Made by a program: the position numbers and the translations under genes | NCBI RefSeq assembly: GCF_002531725.1 | Contig: NZ_NWSQ01000019.1 | Location: 1-64,000, forward strand | Source: Rhizobium sp. L43 | Lineage (GTDB): Bacteria; Pseudomonadota; Alphaproteobacteria; Rhizobiales; Rhizobiaceae | Length of the DNA: 64,000 bases | Reading direction: 5' to 3' | Part shown: positions 25,509 through 33,971 of the stretch, one piece after another | Layout of the letters: every line of letters begins with the position of its first letter | Position numbering within the stretch: the stretch's first letter is position 1 | The notes under the pieces: generated by a model | What the model saw: the letters and a program-made list of their open reading frames with translations, nothing else | Database searches by the model: none | Told to the model about the DNA's origin: nothing

Positions 25509-27785
25509 TTGCTATCGCCAGATAAACTTACGCCGCGTATCGACCCCTCCCGCGATACCGGAAACGAAGCTGACTTCATCGATTTCGACAAGCTCATCGC
25601 GATTGCCCGCCGACAGTGGCGGATGGTCGCGGCGTGCGCTTTCGCCTTCGCCATTCTCGGTATTGTGTATGTCCTGACATCCGTGCCGGTCTACACTGCC
25701 GACACCAGCGTGCTGATCGACCGCAGCGACAATCAGGTGATCAACCAGCTGGCGGCTTTCGGCCAGTTGGACGATGACGAAGGTACGGTCCTCAGCCAAG
25801 TCGAACTGTTGAAGTCCGACACGATCGCCTATGCTGTCGTCGACAAGCTGAAACTCGTCGATGATCCGGTGTTTAATGCAAATCAGAATTCGCTGTTTTC
25901 AATTGCGACGCTGAAATCTCTGGTGAATTTCAAATCATGGTTTGCCGATGACGCGGCCGTCGCACCGGATCCGGAAATGAAACGGCGAAACGCCGCCGAA
26001 ACGGTTGCGGGCAATATCGATGTCGAGCGCGTCGGCAAATCCTATGTTCTCGACGTCAGTTATACCTCGCAGTCGCCCGACATGGCGCGCCAGATCGCGG
26101 CCGCGATCGCCGACGTCTATATGGTCGACAAGCTCAATTCGAAATACGAGGCGACGCGCCGGGCTGGTGAATGGCTGCAGGAGCGTATCGAGGAACTGCG
26201 GCAGCAGGCACTGGACACCGACCTTGCGGTTCAGAAATTCCGCAGCGAGCATGGGCTCGTCGAGGCCGGCTCCGGGACGCTGCTGAGCGAGCAGCAGCTG
26301 TCCGAGATAAACACCCAGTTGATCAACGCACAGGCCGAGACGGCGAAGGCCGAGGCGAAATATGCCCGCGTCAAGTCGATCATCGACGCCAAGCAGACCG
26401 ATGCGATCGTCACGGATGTGCTCGACAGCTCCATTTCCAACGATCTGCGCAAGAAATATCTGGAGGCTTCCAAGCTCGAGACCGAGATCGAGGCGCGGCT
26501 CGGCCCCGATCACGTCCAGGCGGTTCGGCTTCGTGCGGAAATGGAAGAATATAAGAGACTCATGTTCGATGAGTTGAACCGCATTGCCGAGAGCTACCAA
26601 AGCGAGCTGCAGGTGGCAAAATCGCGGGAAAATTCCTTGCGCGACAGCGTCACGCAGGCGACGGGCGTTGCCGCCAGCGCTGGCGAAACGCAGGTGCAGC
26701 TTCGTGAGCTTGAGCGCACGCGCGATACCTACAAGAATCTCTATCAGAGCTTCCTGACGCGCTACCAGGAAGCCATTCAGCAGCAGAGCTTTCCCATCAC
26801 TGCCGCACGTATCATCACGAGCGCGGAGACCCCCACGAAACCGAGTGCTCCGAAGAGGGCCCTGGTCGTTGCTTTTGCGATGTTCCTCGGATGCGCAGTC
26901 GGCAGCGGCATAGGGGCTTTCCGCGAATTCCGGGATCGGTTCTTCCGCACCGGCGACGATGTTCGGGAGGTGCTCGATGTCGAGTCTCTCGGCGTCATGC
27001 CGCTGATTGAAAATAACGTCGAGGATCCAACGCTCGTTGATCCAAGCAATCCACGAAGCATCGCCAGGGGCGGGAAGACGACGACCTATGTCGAGGAGCA
27101 TCCGCTCTCGGCATTTGCCGAGACGCTTCGAAGCGCGAAAATCGCCATCGACATCAGTGCGGCCGATCAGCGCTGCAAGGTTATCGGCGTCGTATCGAGC
27201 CTGCCTGGCGAGGGCAAGTCGACGACATCCATCAATTTTGCCAAGCTTCTGGCAATGCAGGGTGCACGCTGCCTGCTTATCGATGGCGACATGCGCAATC
27301 CCGGTGCCACCCGGGCGATCGGCCGCCATGCCGAAGCGGGCTTGCTCGAGGCGATCGTCGACGGCCGTCCGCTCAAGGATCTGATCCTTCTCGATCCCAA
27401 AACAAAGCTCGCATTCCTGCCGACGGTGGCGCGGTATCGCGTTCCGCATTCGTCGGAACTGCTGGCGTCACGCGGCATGGATCAGCTTCTGGAAACGGCG
27501 CGTCAAAGCTTCGATTATATTATCGTGGACCTGCCGCCCCTGGCGCCGGTTGTCGATGCGCGCGCTATCAATTCGAAGCTCGATGCGGTGGTTTTCGTTA
27601 TCGAGTGGGGAAAGACATCGCGTAAGGTCGTGCAGTCGACCCTGCTGTCGGAGCCGGAACTCTATGCAAAATGCGTCGGTGCTGTCTTGACCAAGGTCGA
27701 TCCGTCGCAGATGAAACTCTACCGGACATTCGGCTCGAGCGAGTATTATTATAAGCGATATTCGCGATACTATACTGAAAGCTGA
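25509..27785 (+). CDS. pssP: Polysaccharide co-polymerase with BY-kinase domain (PssP, Wzc-like)
   Basis: A 758-residue inner-membrane protein of the PCP-2a class. It has a first helix (about 39-59), a periplasmic Wzz region with long coiled coils (about 210-425), a proline-rich PTKPSAPKR before the second helix (about 451-472), then a cytoplasmic tyrosine autokinase. Kinase motifs are Walker A SLPGEGKST (564-572), A' LLIDGDMR (589-596) and Walker B IIVDLPP (671-677). A tyrosine-rich tail (Y746-748, 751, 754, 755) is the autophosphorylation cluster. It starts with TTG at 25509, supported by GGAG 7 bases before. It should set EPS chain length with PssT and couple to PssN. Confidence 0.93.
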   Translation: MLSPDKLTPRIDPSRDTGNEADFIDFDKLIAIARRQWRMVAACAFAFAILGIVYVLTSVPVYTADTSVLIDRSDNQVINQLAAFGQLDDDEGTVLSQVELLKSDTIAYAVVDKLKLVDDPVFNANQNSLFSIATLKSLVNFKSWFADDAAVAPDPEMKRRNAAETVAGNIDVERVGKSYVLDVSYTSQSPDMARQIAAAIADVYMVDKLNSKYEATRRAGEWLQERIEELRQQALDTDLAVQKFRSEHGLVEAGSGTLLSEQQLSEINTQLINAQAETAKAEAKYARVKSIIDAKQTDAIVTDVLDSSISNDLRKKYLEASKLETEIEARLGPDHVQAVRLRAEMEEYKRLMFDELNRIAESYQSELQVAKSRENSLRDSVTQATGVAASAGETQVQLRELERTRDTYKNLYQSFLTRYQEAIQQQSFPITAARIITSAETPTKPSAPKRALVVAFAMFLGCAVGSGIGAFREFRDRFFRTGDDVREVLDVESLGVMPLIENNVEDPTLVDPSNPRSIARGGKTTTYVEEHPLSAFAETLRSAKIAIDISAADQRCKVIGVVSSLPGEGKSTTSINFAKLLAMQGARCLLIDGDMRNPGATRAIGRHAEAGLLEAIVDGRPLKDLILLDPKTKLAFLPTVARYRVPHSSELLASRGMDQLLETARQSFDYIIVDLPPLAPVVDARAINSKLDAVVFVIEWGKTSRKVVQSTLLSEPELYAKCVGAVLTKVDPSQMKLYRTFGSSEYYYKRYSRYYTES

Positions 27786-28492
27786 TGCTCGGCAGTCGGT
27801 TCGTTTCGGGCACCAGGATCGCTTTTGTTGTCGTCACCGTCGTCTTTGCGGTGCTGGCCGGTCGAGAGCTGTACGCGTCGATCAGAACGGCCAGCATCTC
27901 GATCGTCGCCGAAAGGCTCGAGCGTGGCGGCACCGTTGCCGATGACGTCGTGGCGAAATACGCTTCGCGCAGTGTCGAGGTCGTTGACGGGCATTATTGC
28001 CGATCCGACATTGTGGCGGCTGGCGTGACCCTCGTATTGACCCAACTGGATCGGCAGAACGTCAATGTCGATTACAACGCCTGGGCGACTGCGGCGTCGG
28101 GTGCGCGTCAATATTTGCGGTATGCACTGTCGTGCATGCCGACGAACAGCAATTTTTGGCTTCGTCTTGCGGCGGTGCAGTCGACAATTGCCGAAGAGCC
28201 GGTCGCGATTGCGGGAATGATGAAGCGTTCGGTTGTGCTCTCGCCTCACGACGAAGCGATGGTTCTGACGCGGTTTTATTTCTGGAACGATTTCACCGAT
28301 GCAACGCTTGCCGCGGCCAAGCGCCCGCTCGATAGCGATCTTACGACCATGCTGAAACTCGGTGATCGTTGCAGGGTCAATGCCACGATAAAAGAAATCA
28401 GCCCGCAACTTCGTCCAATCTTTGATCGAACCTGGGCGAGCGTCGGAGACGGTGCGACAGCACGGTTTCGACAACGTTGCAGCAGGGGATAG
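27785..28492 (+). CDS. Membrane-anchored protein of unknown function in the pss block
   Basis: A 235-residue protein. The start overlaps the pssP stop by one base (TGATG), so translation is coupled. A single N-terminal helix (about residues 10-27) anchors a mainly helical domain, probably facing the periplasm. Helical pairs and short motifs such as GARQYLRYALSCMPTNSNFW resemble TPR-like scaffolds, and three or four cysteines are spaced through it. I do not recognise the family. Context suggests an accessory role in EPS polymerisation or export. Confidence 0.72.
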   Translation: MLGSRFVSGTRIAFVVVTVVFAVLAGRELYASIRTASISIVAERLERGGTVADDVVAKYASRSVEVVDGHYCRSDIVAAGVTLVLTQLDRQNVNVDYNAWATAASGARQYLRYALSCMPTNSNFWLRLAAVQSTIAEEPVAIAGMMKRSVVLSPHDEAMVLTRFYFWNDFTDATLAAAKRPLDSDLTTMLKLGDRCRVNATIKEISPQLRPIFDRTWASVGDGATARFRQRCSRG

Positions 28493-28648
28493 CGCCTGCA
28501 GCGTTTCAAGGCCGTTCAGAAGGTCAAGCGGGCTTTCACCACGCACTCTTGGAAATTTCTTTGAGACTCCGAGGTGACCGCCGTAAAGTTCCCGGAAGTC
28601 ATTGATAGCGGCAGCCCGCCTTCGCTGGAGGGGCACCCTTAATAAAGA

Positions 28649-28690
28649 GCAACGCCCGCTGCTTGAGGTGGCGGGCGTCGCTTTTGTTGA
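28649..28690. terminator. Bidirectional terminator between the pss block and the Rap gene
   Basis: GCAACGCCCGC (28649-28659) pairs with GCGGGCGTCGC (28671-28681) with one mismatch, followed by TTTTGTTG on the plus strand. On the minus strand the hairpin is followed by TCTTTATT, so it can end the rap transcript too. Confidence 0.82.
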
Positions 28691-28700
28691 CTATTGATGA

Positions 28701-29411
28701 TCAGACGCTCGGGCTGGAGTCAAAATCCGTGCCTGTGATATTGAGCGTCAGAACGCCGACATCCGTGTGACCTTGGCCGTCCGAAATCTTGTAGTACTGG
28801 ATGGTTTCCGTGACGTGATCGCCCGGGGCGATATCTGCTGCCAGATCATAGGTGAACGAGCCGTCCGACTTGACATGGAAGGTGCCATAGGTGCCGGCGA
28901 CGTCAGTCGTTGCGCTCGGATTGCCGTTTACGTTCGTGGTGCCGAACTGACGGAGGAAGAGATGACCATTGTCGCCGGGAATGTCGTTATCCAGAGCATT
29001 GCCGCTGATGGGGTTGCCTTCGGTGAAGCTGTAGTGGTCGTCGACAGCGACCGGCTTGACCTGGGTTACGCCCTGAATATTCAGAGTGAACAGGCCGACG
29101 TCGGTATGACCGCTACCGTCGGAGATCTTGTAGGAGACTTTCTCCTGAAGCAACTCGCCATTGGTGAAGCCGATCTTGGCAGCGTCGCTCAGAACATAGG
29201 TGTAGCTGCCGTCCGGCTTGACGAAGAAGGTGCCGTAGTCGCCCTGGATTTCGGTGACTTGGCTGTTGCCTTGCTTGGCGCCAACGCTCTGCTGATCGAA
29301 GGCACGCAGGAACAGGTGGCCGTTGTCGGATGAATCGTTAGAAAGCAGATTTCCCGAGATAACGTCGGTTTCCAGAAATGTTGCAGTATCATCGGTTGCA
29401 TGAATTGCCAT
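28701..29411 (-). CDS. Rap-type EPS-binding lectin with two cadherin-like (CHDL) domains
   Basis: A 236-residue protein made only of two homologous domains (about 1-115 and 116-228). Each has ND..DNGHLFLR, YGTF.VK.DGS.TY and YKISDG.GHTDVG.. TLNI. This layout is that of the RapA1/RapA2 proteins of R. leguminosarum, calcium-binding lectins that recognise the acidic EPS. It has no signal peptide, as expected for a type I (PrsDE) substrate, and the type I exporter is encoded 3 kb away. AAGGAGAG precedes the start. It probably coats the cell pole and matrix and aids aggregation. Confidence 0.83.
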   Translation of the reverse strand: MAIHATDDTATFLETDVISGNLLSNDSSDNGHLFLRAFDQQSVGAKQGNSQVTEIQGDYGTFFVKPDGSYTYVLSDAAKIGFTNGELLQEKVSYKISDGSGHTDVGLFTLNIQGVTQVKPVAVDDHYSFTEGNPISGNALDNDIPGDNGHLFLRQFGTTNVNGNPSATTDVAGTYGTFHVKSDGSFTYDLAADIAPGDHVTETIQYYKISDGQGHTDVGVLTLNITGTDFDSSPSV

Positions 29412-30102
29412 TGATTTCTCTCCTTGAATTATTCTTCGCCGGCCGTCCCTGACCTTTGGCGAGCGGCCCGATTAAGGATTTCCCAATGCGGAGAGTCAAG
29501 AACATAATTAACGGAATGTGAGCATTTCCGGGCGCAATTTCCAATAATGACACACGTTAAATGTGCATAAGATAATGAAAGGCCTAAGAAATATTGCGTT
29601 AATAATAAGTGAGAACATAGGATAAGAATCTTTCTGCCATATTTCTTTCGACTGTAAGAATCTTTATTGGCGAGCAACCTATCGGAATACGAGACGCTTC
29701 TTCATCGGAATGTCATATTTCGGCTAATCAGATTGAGCTATTGTTTGATCTTAAGTTTTTCGTTGTTTGTAACATTATTGTCACTGCGCTGTGCCTCTTG
29801 TTTGGTGCTGTCACTTCCTCGTCATATCCCTTTATCGAGGGAGTTCAGGTATCGGTAGAAACTCCATTCTGACAGCGCGCCATCAGTTGGAAAATAAACT
29901 TGGCATCACGAGGATGCCTGAGTAACTGACGTGCATTAGACGGTACAAATTTGCTGCAATGCGAAATGTGCGTCGCGTGAAAATGTCTATTCTTCAAGAA
30001 TCAAGAATTATTGCGGAATGTCCGGCATTTTAGTGTTTCATTTTAGCCGACAGAGAGAGGTCCCCGCTTAAAAGATTTCCATTACCTCGGGGAGATCAGA
30101 GC
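29412..30102. promoter_or_regulatory. Divergent regulatory region between rap-like and ply-like genes
   Basis: A 691-base region, clearly AT-rich, between two divergent genes for secreted proteins. No gene inside is supported. The length leaves room for separate promoters and several regulator sites; in R. leguminosarum the rap and ply genes are controlled by regulators such as RosR and PraR. I do not identify the sites. Confidence 0.5.
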
Positions 30103-31695
30103 ATGACCGTCTATTACGTGAATTCAGCGACAGGGTCCGACCACAATAGCGGAACCGGCGAGAATTCAGCTTTTGCGACTTTGTCCGCTGTCGAATCCTT
30201 GAAGCTCAATCCCGGCGACAGCGTGCTGCTTGCTGCCGGCAGTGTGTTCAACGAACAGTTCGACCTGAAGTATTCAGGCAGCATTACTGCTCCGATCACG
30301 ATCGGCAGTTATGGTATCGGTGATGCACCGGTCATTCACAGCAGCAATGACGGTATCCACGGTTCCAAGGCTTCGAATATCGTCATCGAGAACATCAAGA
30401 TCGCCGACACCGGGGCCAACGCGATATATGCGGGGAATGTGTCGAACTGGACGGTGCGCAACGTCGAGGTGACAAATACGGGCCTGGCCGGAAAGGCCGG
30501 TTCAGTCAGCTTCCAAAGCAGCCAGAACATCACGATTGAGAACAGCACGCTGACCGGTGTGCATGCCGATGGCATTTGGATGGACAAGGTCAACGGCGTC
30601 ACCCTGATCAACAATACCGTGACCAACAGCCAGGGCGCAGCGGCGGACGCCATCCAACTCAACAACAGCAGCAATATCCTGGTCAAGGACAATCATCTGG
30701 AGCAGACGGAGACCAACAGCGCCAAGGGTGTCCTCGTGCTGGTCCAGGCTGTAAATGCCGTGGTCGAGGGCAACACGCTGGTCGGCGGCGGCTTCGGCTT
30801 GAGTGCTCAGGCGGGCACGAATATCTCCATCCACGACAACGATATCTCCGGATTTGGTGGCTACAAATGGTCCTACGGCATCGGACTTGGTGATCAGGGC
30901 GATGCGAAGAACTACGACATCAGCGGAAACTATATTCACGACGGCGTGTGGGGCGTATCGATCAGTGCGGCGGGTTATCCAGATTATGTTCGCTCGAATA
31001 TCGATATCCATGACAATGTCTTTGACGATCTATCCTCTTCGGCGCTGAAGGTCGACAGAGCTGCATCGGGCTCTTTCCATGACAATATAGTCGACAGCCT
31101 GGTGTCGGCGTTCACGATGCCTGCCGTCATTGCCGTCGCAAACACGTTCTCTGTCAGCGACAGTAAGACGCTCGAACAAGCCCAGGCCGAACTCGACAAT
31201 GCTGCCGGCACGCCAGGCAGTGAACAGACGCCCGCCACACCAACTGCCGAGCCGCATGTGGACGTGCCGGTGCAGCCGCAGACGAGCACGCCAACGCCGG
31301 TCATCGAAACGCCTACGGCACCTGCCGCCGTCGCTGCTAAAATTATCGCAGTGCATGACAGCCTGAAGATCTCGACCGACACCGGCAGCGCCTATCACGG
31401 CAATCTGCTTGAAAACGATAGTGCGACCAACGGGATCGTGCTGCTTCGTCGCTTCGGTGATAGCGCGGTGGATAAACACGGTCTGACGCTGATCGGAAAA
31501 TACGGTGTCATCCATGTGGAGAGCGACGGCGACTACACCTACACGGTTGATGCGGCGAAAATCGCCGGCCTTAGCGGAAAGGTCAGCGAGTCCTTCCAGT
31601 ACAAGATCTCTGACGGCGCTTCGCACATCGATACGGACAGCTTGAGCGTCGGCATCAATGTGGATGCATTCCATAATAGCCATATATTGGTCTGA
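30103..31695 (+). CDS. plyA: Secreted right-handed beta-helix glycanase with C-terminal CHDL domain (PlyA-like)
   Basis: A 530-residue protein with no signal peptide. Residues about 1-345 show the parallel beta-helix pattern with short repeated strands (SNIVIENIKI, QNITIENSTL, NGVTLINNTV, SNILVKDNHL). A Pro/Thr/Ala linker follows (about 365-412), and then one cadherin-like domain (about 413-525, YGVIHVESDGDYTYTV, YKISDGASHI) shared with the Rap protein. This is the layout of Rap/Ply family EPS depolymerases exported by PrsDE. GGGGAG lies 8 bases before ATG. The assignment to PlyA instead of PlyB or RapC rests on its place beside the exporter. Confidence 0.75.
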   Translation: MTVYYVNSATGSDHNSGTGENSAFATLSAVESLKLNPGDSVLLAAGSVFNEQFDLKYSGSITAPITIGSYGIGDAPVIHSSNDGIHGSKASNIVIENIKIADTGANAIYAGNVSNWTVRNVEVTNTGLAGKAGSVSFQSSQNITIENSTLTGVHADGIWMDKVNGVTLINNTVTNSQGAAADAIQLNNSSNILVKDNHLEQTETNSAKGVLVLVQAVNAVVEGNTLVGGGFGLSAQAGTNISIHDNDISGFGGYKWSYGIGLGDQGDAKNYDISGNYIHDGVWGVSISAAGYPDYVRSNIDIHDNVFDDLSSSALKVDRAASGSFHDNIVDSLVSAFTMPAVIAVANTFSVSDSKTLEQAQAELDNAAGTPGSEQTPATPTAEPHVDVPVQPQTSTPTPVIETPTAPAAVAAKIIAVHDSLKISTDTGSAYHGNLLENDSATNGIVLLRRFGDSAVDKHGLTLIGKYGVIHVESDGDYTYTVDAAKIAGLSGKVSESFQYKISDGASHIDTDSLSVGINVDAFHNSHILV

Positions 31696-32186
31696 AACAG
31701 ACTATCGCCGCGATAGCGTCAACCGGTCGCTGCTGACCGGCCTGCCAAGGCCTAAGCTCGGCAATCTGCCGCCGTCGGCGGCTGAAATCAAAAGAGCCGG
31801 GGATGGCTGACGGCAAAATGTTTCCGTCGTTCACAAACAGGCAGACTGTATATGGAATGTATAGTTAATGCCTGAGTAAACATCGTGTCTATGCGTGAAA
31901 GGCGGTCAGTGCTTTGAGCCGTTATTGGGCGGTTTTGGATTTTCACTTGCTTAAACCGGTATATTTATCGTAGCGTTAAGCTAGACCCCTAAACTCGCGC
32001 GCTAAAAATTGGAACTTTTGGTCATATTTCAGTGGGATTCATATAATAAGTCGTGAGCTTGCAAGCGGAGGTCCGGCGCTGGTGCCGACGATCCAAATGC
32101 AACTATGTCATTGATCGGGCTTGATTGACCCGTAACTGCAGTGTGCGTTGGCGTTACCTAAGTGCGATGCGGTAGGAGAGGATTAT
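31696..32186. promoter_or_regulatory. Intergenic region between ply-like and prsD genes
   Basis: About 490 bases. Two small hairpins follow the ply stop: CTATCGC/GCGATAG at 31702-31716 and CCGGTC/GACCGG at 31723-31740; these may end the transcript but lack T-runs. The right half is AT-rich and probably holds the prsDE promoter. No gene is seen. Confidence 0.45.
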
Positions 32187-33956
32187 TTGGTGTTTCAGAG
32201 TTCAGCAGCTGATGTCAGTGAGCCATCTAAAGCCTTGCGGAAATGCAAGGGAGGTCTTGTCTTCATTGGCATAGCCAGCGCGCTCATCAATATCCTTTAT
32301 CTCACAAGTTCGTTTTTTATGCTTGAGGTGTATGACCGCGTCATTCCCGCCAAAAGCATTCCGACGCTGGCTGCTTTGGCAATACTTGCGTTAGCTCTCT
32401 ACGCCTTTCAGGGCGCGTTCGAAGTTCTCAGGAGCAGAATGCTCGTGCGCGTTGCCGGTGCGCTCGACGAGATGACGAACGGACGTGTGTTCCGGGCGCT
32501 CATCAAGGCGCCGTTGAAGGTCAAGATCGGTGGGGACGGGCTGCAGCCGCTGCGCGACTTCGACCAGATCAGAACCTTCCTGTCCGGCATGGGCCCGACG
32601 GCGATGTTCGATCTGCCCTGGCTTCCCTTCTATATCGTGATCTGCTTCCTGTTTCATCCGGCGATCGGATATATCGCGATCGGTGGATCGCTGGTTCTCG
32701 CCATCCTGACGTTCATGACCAACCAGGGAACGCGTACGCTCTCAAAACAGCAATCCGAAGCCGGCAATATGCGGAATGCCTTTGCGCAGAGCTCGATCCG
32801 TAACTCCGAGGTCATTCACGCCATGGGCATGGCGGGCACCATGGCTGAAATCTGGGATCGCAAAAACGCGGAATACCGGGGCATCACCCGGCAAGCATCC
32901 GATGTCGGGAACGGATATGCGACGCTGTCGAAGATTTTCCGCATTGCCCTGCAATCCGGAACGCTGGCGACCGGTGCGATCCTGGTCATTCAAGGGCAGG
33001 CCTCCTCCGGCATTATCATCGCCGGCTCTATTCTGACGTCTCGCGCTCTGGCGCCTGTGGAAGCGGCGATCGGAAATTGGCGCGGTTTCGTTTCCGCCCA
33101 GCAGAGTTGGGCGCGGCTTGCGAATCTGTTGAAAACCATTCCGGAAATCCCGGCCCCGCTCGCGCTTGCGGCGCCTTCCAAGCAGGTGACGGTCGAGGGG
33201 GTGGCAAGCGGACCGCCGGCGGGCCAGCGCCTGGTCATTTCCGATGTCAGCTTCGGCCTGAGGGCAGGGAGCGCACTCGGGGTCATCGGTTACAGCGCCT
33301 CGGGCAAGTCGTCGCTGGCGCGGGCGATGATGGGTATCTGGCCGACTGTCAGGGGATCCATTCGCCTCGATGGCGCAGCACTCGACCAGTGGGATGGCGA
33401 CGCGCTTGGCCGGCATATCGGTTATCTCCCGCAGGACGTGGAACTGTTTTCAGGAACCGTCGCGCAGAATATCTGCCGTTTCGCCAAAGATATGTCGCCT
33501 GAGGCGGTGGTTGCCGCGGCGAGGGCGGCGCGTGTTCACGATCTCATTCTTCGTCTGCCGAACGGTTACGAAACCGAAATCGGCGATGGCGGTGCAGCGC
33601 TTTCGGCCGGCCAGAGACAGCGTATCGCGCTGGCAAGAGCGCTTTACGGCGAACCATTCCTCGTGGTGCTCGACGAACCGAACTCCAATCTCGATGAAGA
33701 AGGCGAGCGGGCGCTGAGTGCCGCGATCATGAGCGTGCGCGCACGCGGCGGCATCGTCGTCGTCATCGCACATCGATCCGGCGTTCTGGCGGTGTGCGAC
33801 TTCGTGCTGATGATGCAGGACGGCCGGATGATCGCCTTCGGTCCCAAGGAAGAAGTTCTGGCACGGGTCAGCCGACCGGAAGCGGCGCGTACGCCGATTG
33901 CAGATCGTGTGGCTCAGCTCAAAGTCGTCGTCGACGGCATGAATGCGGCCGAATAG
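32187..33956 (+). CDS. prsD: Type I secretion ABC transporter (PrsD-like)
   Basis: A 589-residue exporter with six membrane helices (about residues 20-295) and a cytosolic ATPase. It has Walker A GYSASGKSS (about 368-376), signature LSAGQ (472-476), Walker B FLVVLDE (491-497) and a switch His in VIAHRS. It lacks an N-terminal C39 peptidase, as in the PrtD/PrsD group. The TTG at 32187 is chosen because AGGAG ends 8 bases before it; a GTG at 32190 is possible. It is followed after 15 bases by the adaptor gene. It should export the Rap- and Ply-type proteins encoded just upstream. Confidence 0.88.
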   Translation: MVFQSSAADVSEPSKALRKCKGGLVFIGIASALINILYLTSSFFMLEVYDRVIPAKSIPTLAALAILALALYAFQGAFEVLRSRMLVRVAGALDEMTNGRVFRALIKAPLKVKIGGDGLQPLRDFDQIRTFLSGMGPTAMFDLPWLPFYIVICFLFHPAIGYIAIGGSLVLAILTFMTNQGTRTLSKQQSEAGNMRNAFAQSSIRNSEVIHAMGMAGTMAEIWDRKNAEYRGITRQASDVGNGYATLSKIFRIALQSGTLATGAILVIQGQASSGIIIAGSILTSRALAPVEAAIGNWRGFVSAQQSWARLANLLKTIPEIPAPLALAAPSKQVTVEGVASGPPAGQRLVISDVSFGLRAGSALGVIGYSASGKSSLARAMMGIWPTVRGSIRLDGAALDQWDGDALGRHIGYLPQDVELFSGTVAQNICRFAKDMSPEAVVAAARAARVHDLILRLPNGYETEIGDGGAALSAGQRQRIALARALYGEPFLVVLDEPNSNLDEEGERALSAAIMSVRARGGIVVVIAHRSGVLAVCDFVLMMQDGRMIAFGPKEEVLARVSRPEAARTPIADRVAQLKVVVDGMNAAE

Positions 33957-33971
33957 GCCGGGGAGAAGATT

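Noticed and set aside
25935..27449. A 504-codon minus-strand frame
   Set aside because: Antisense of pssP, which has complete kinase motifs on the other strand.
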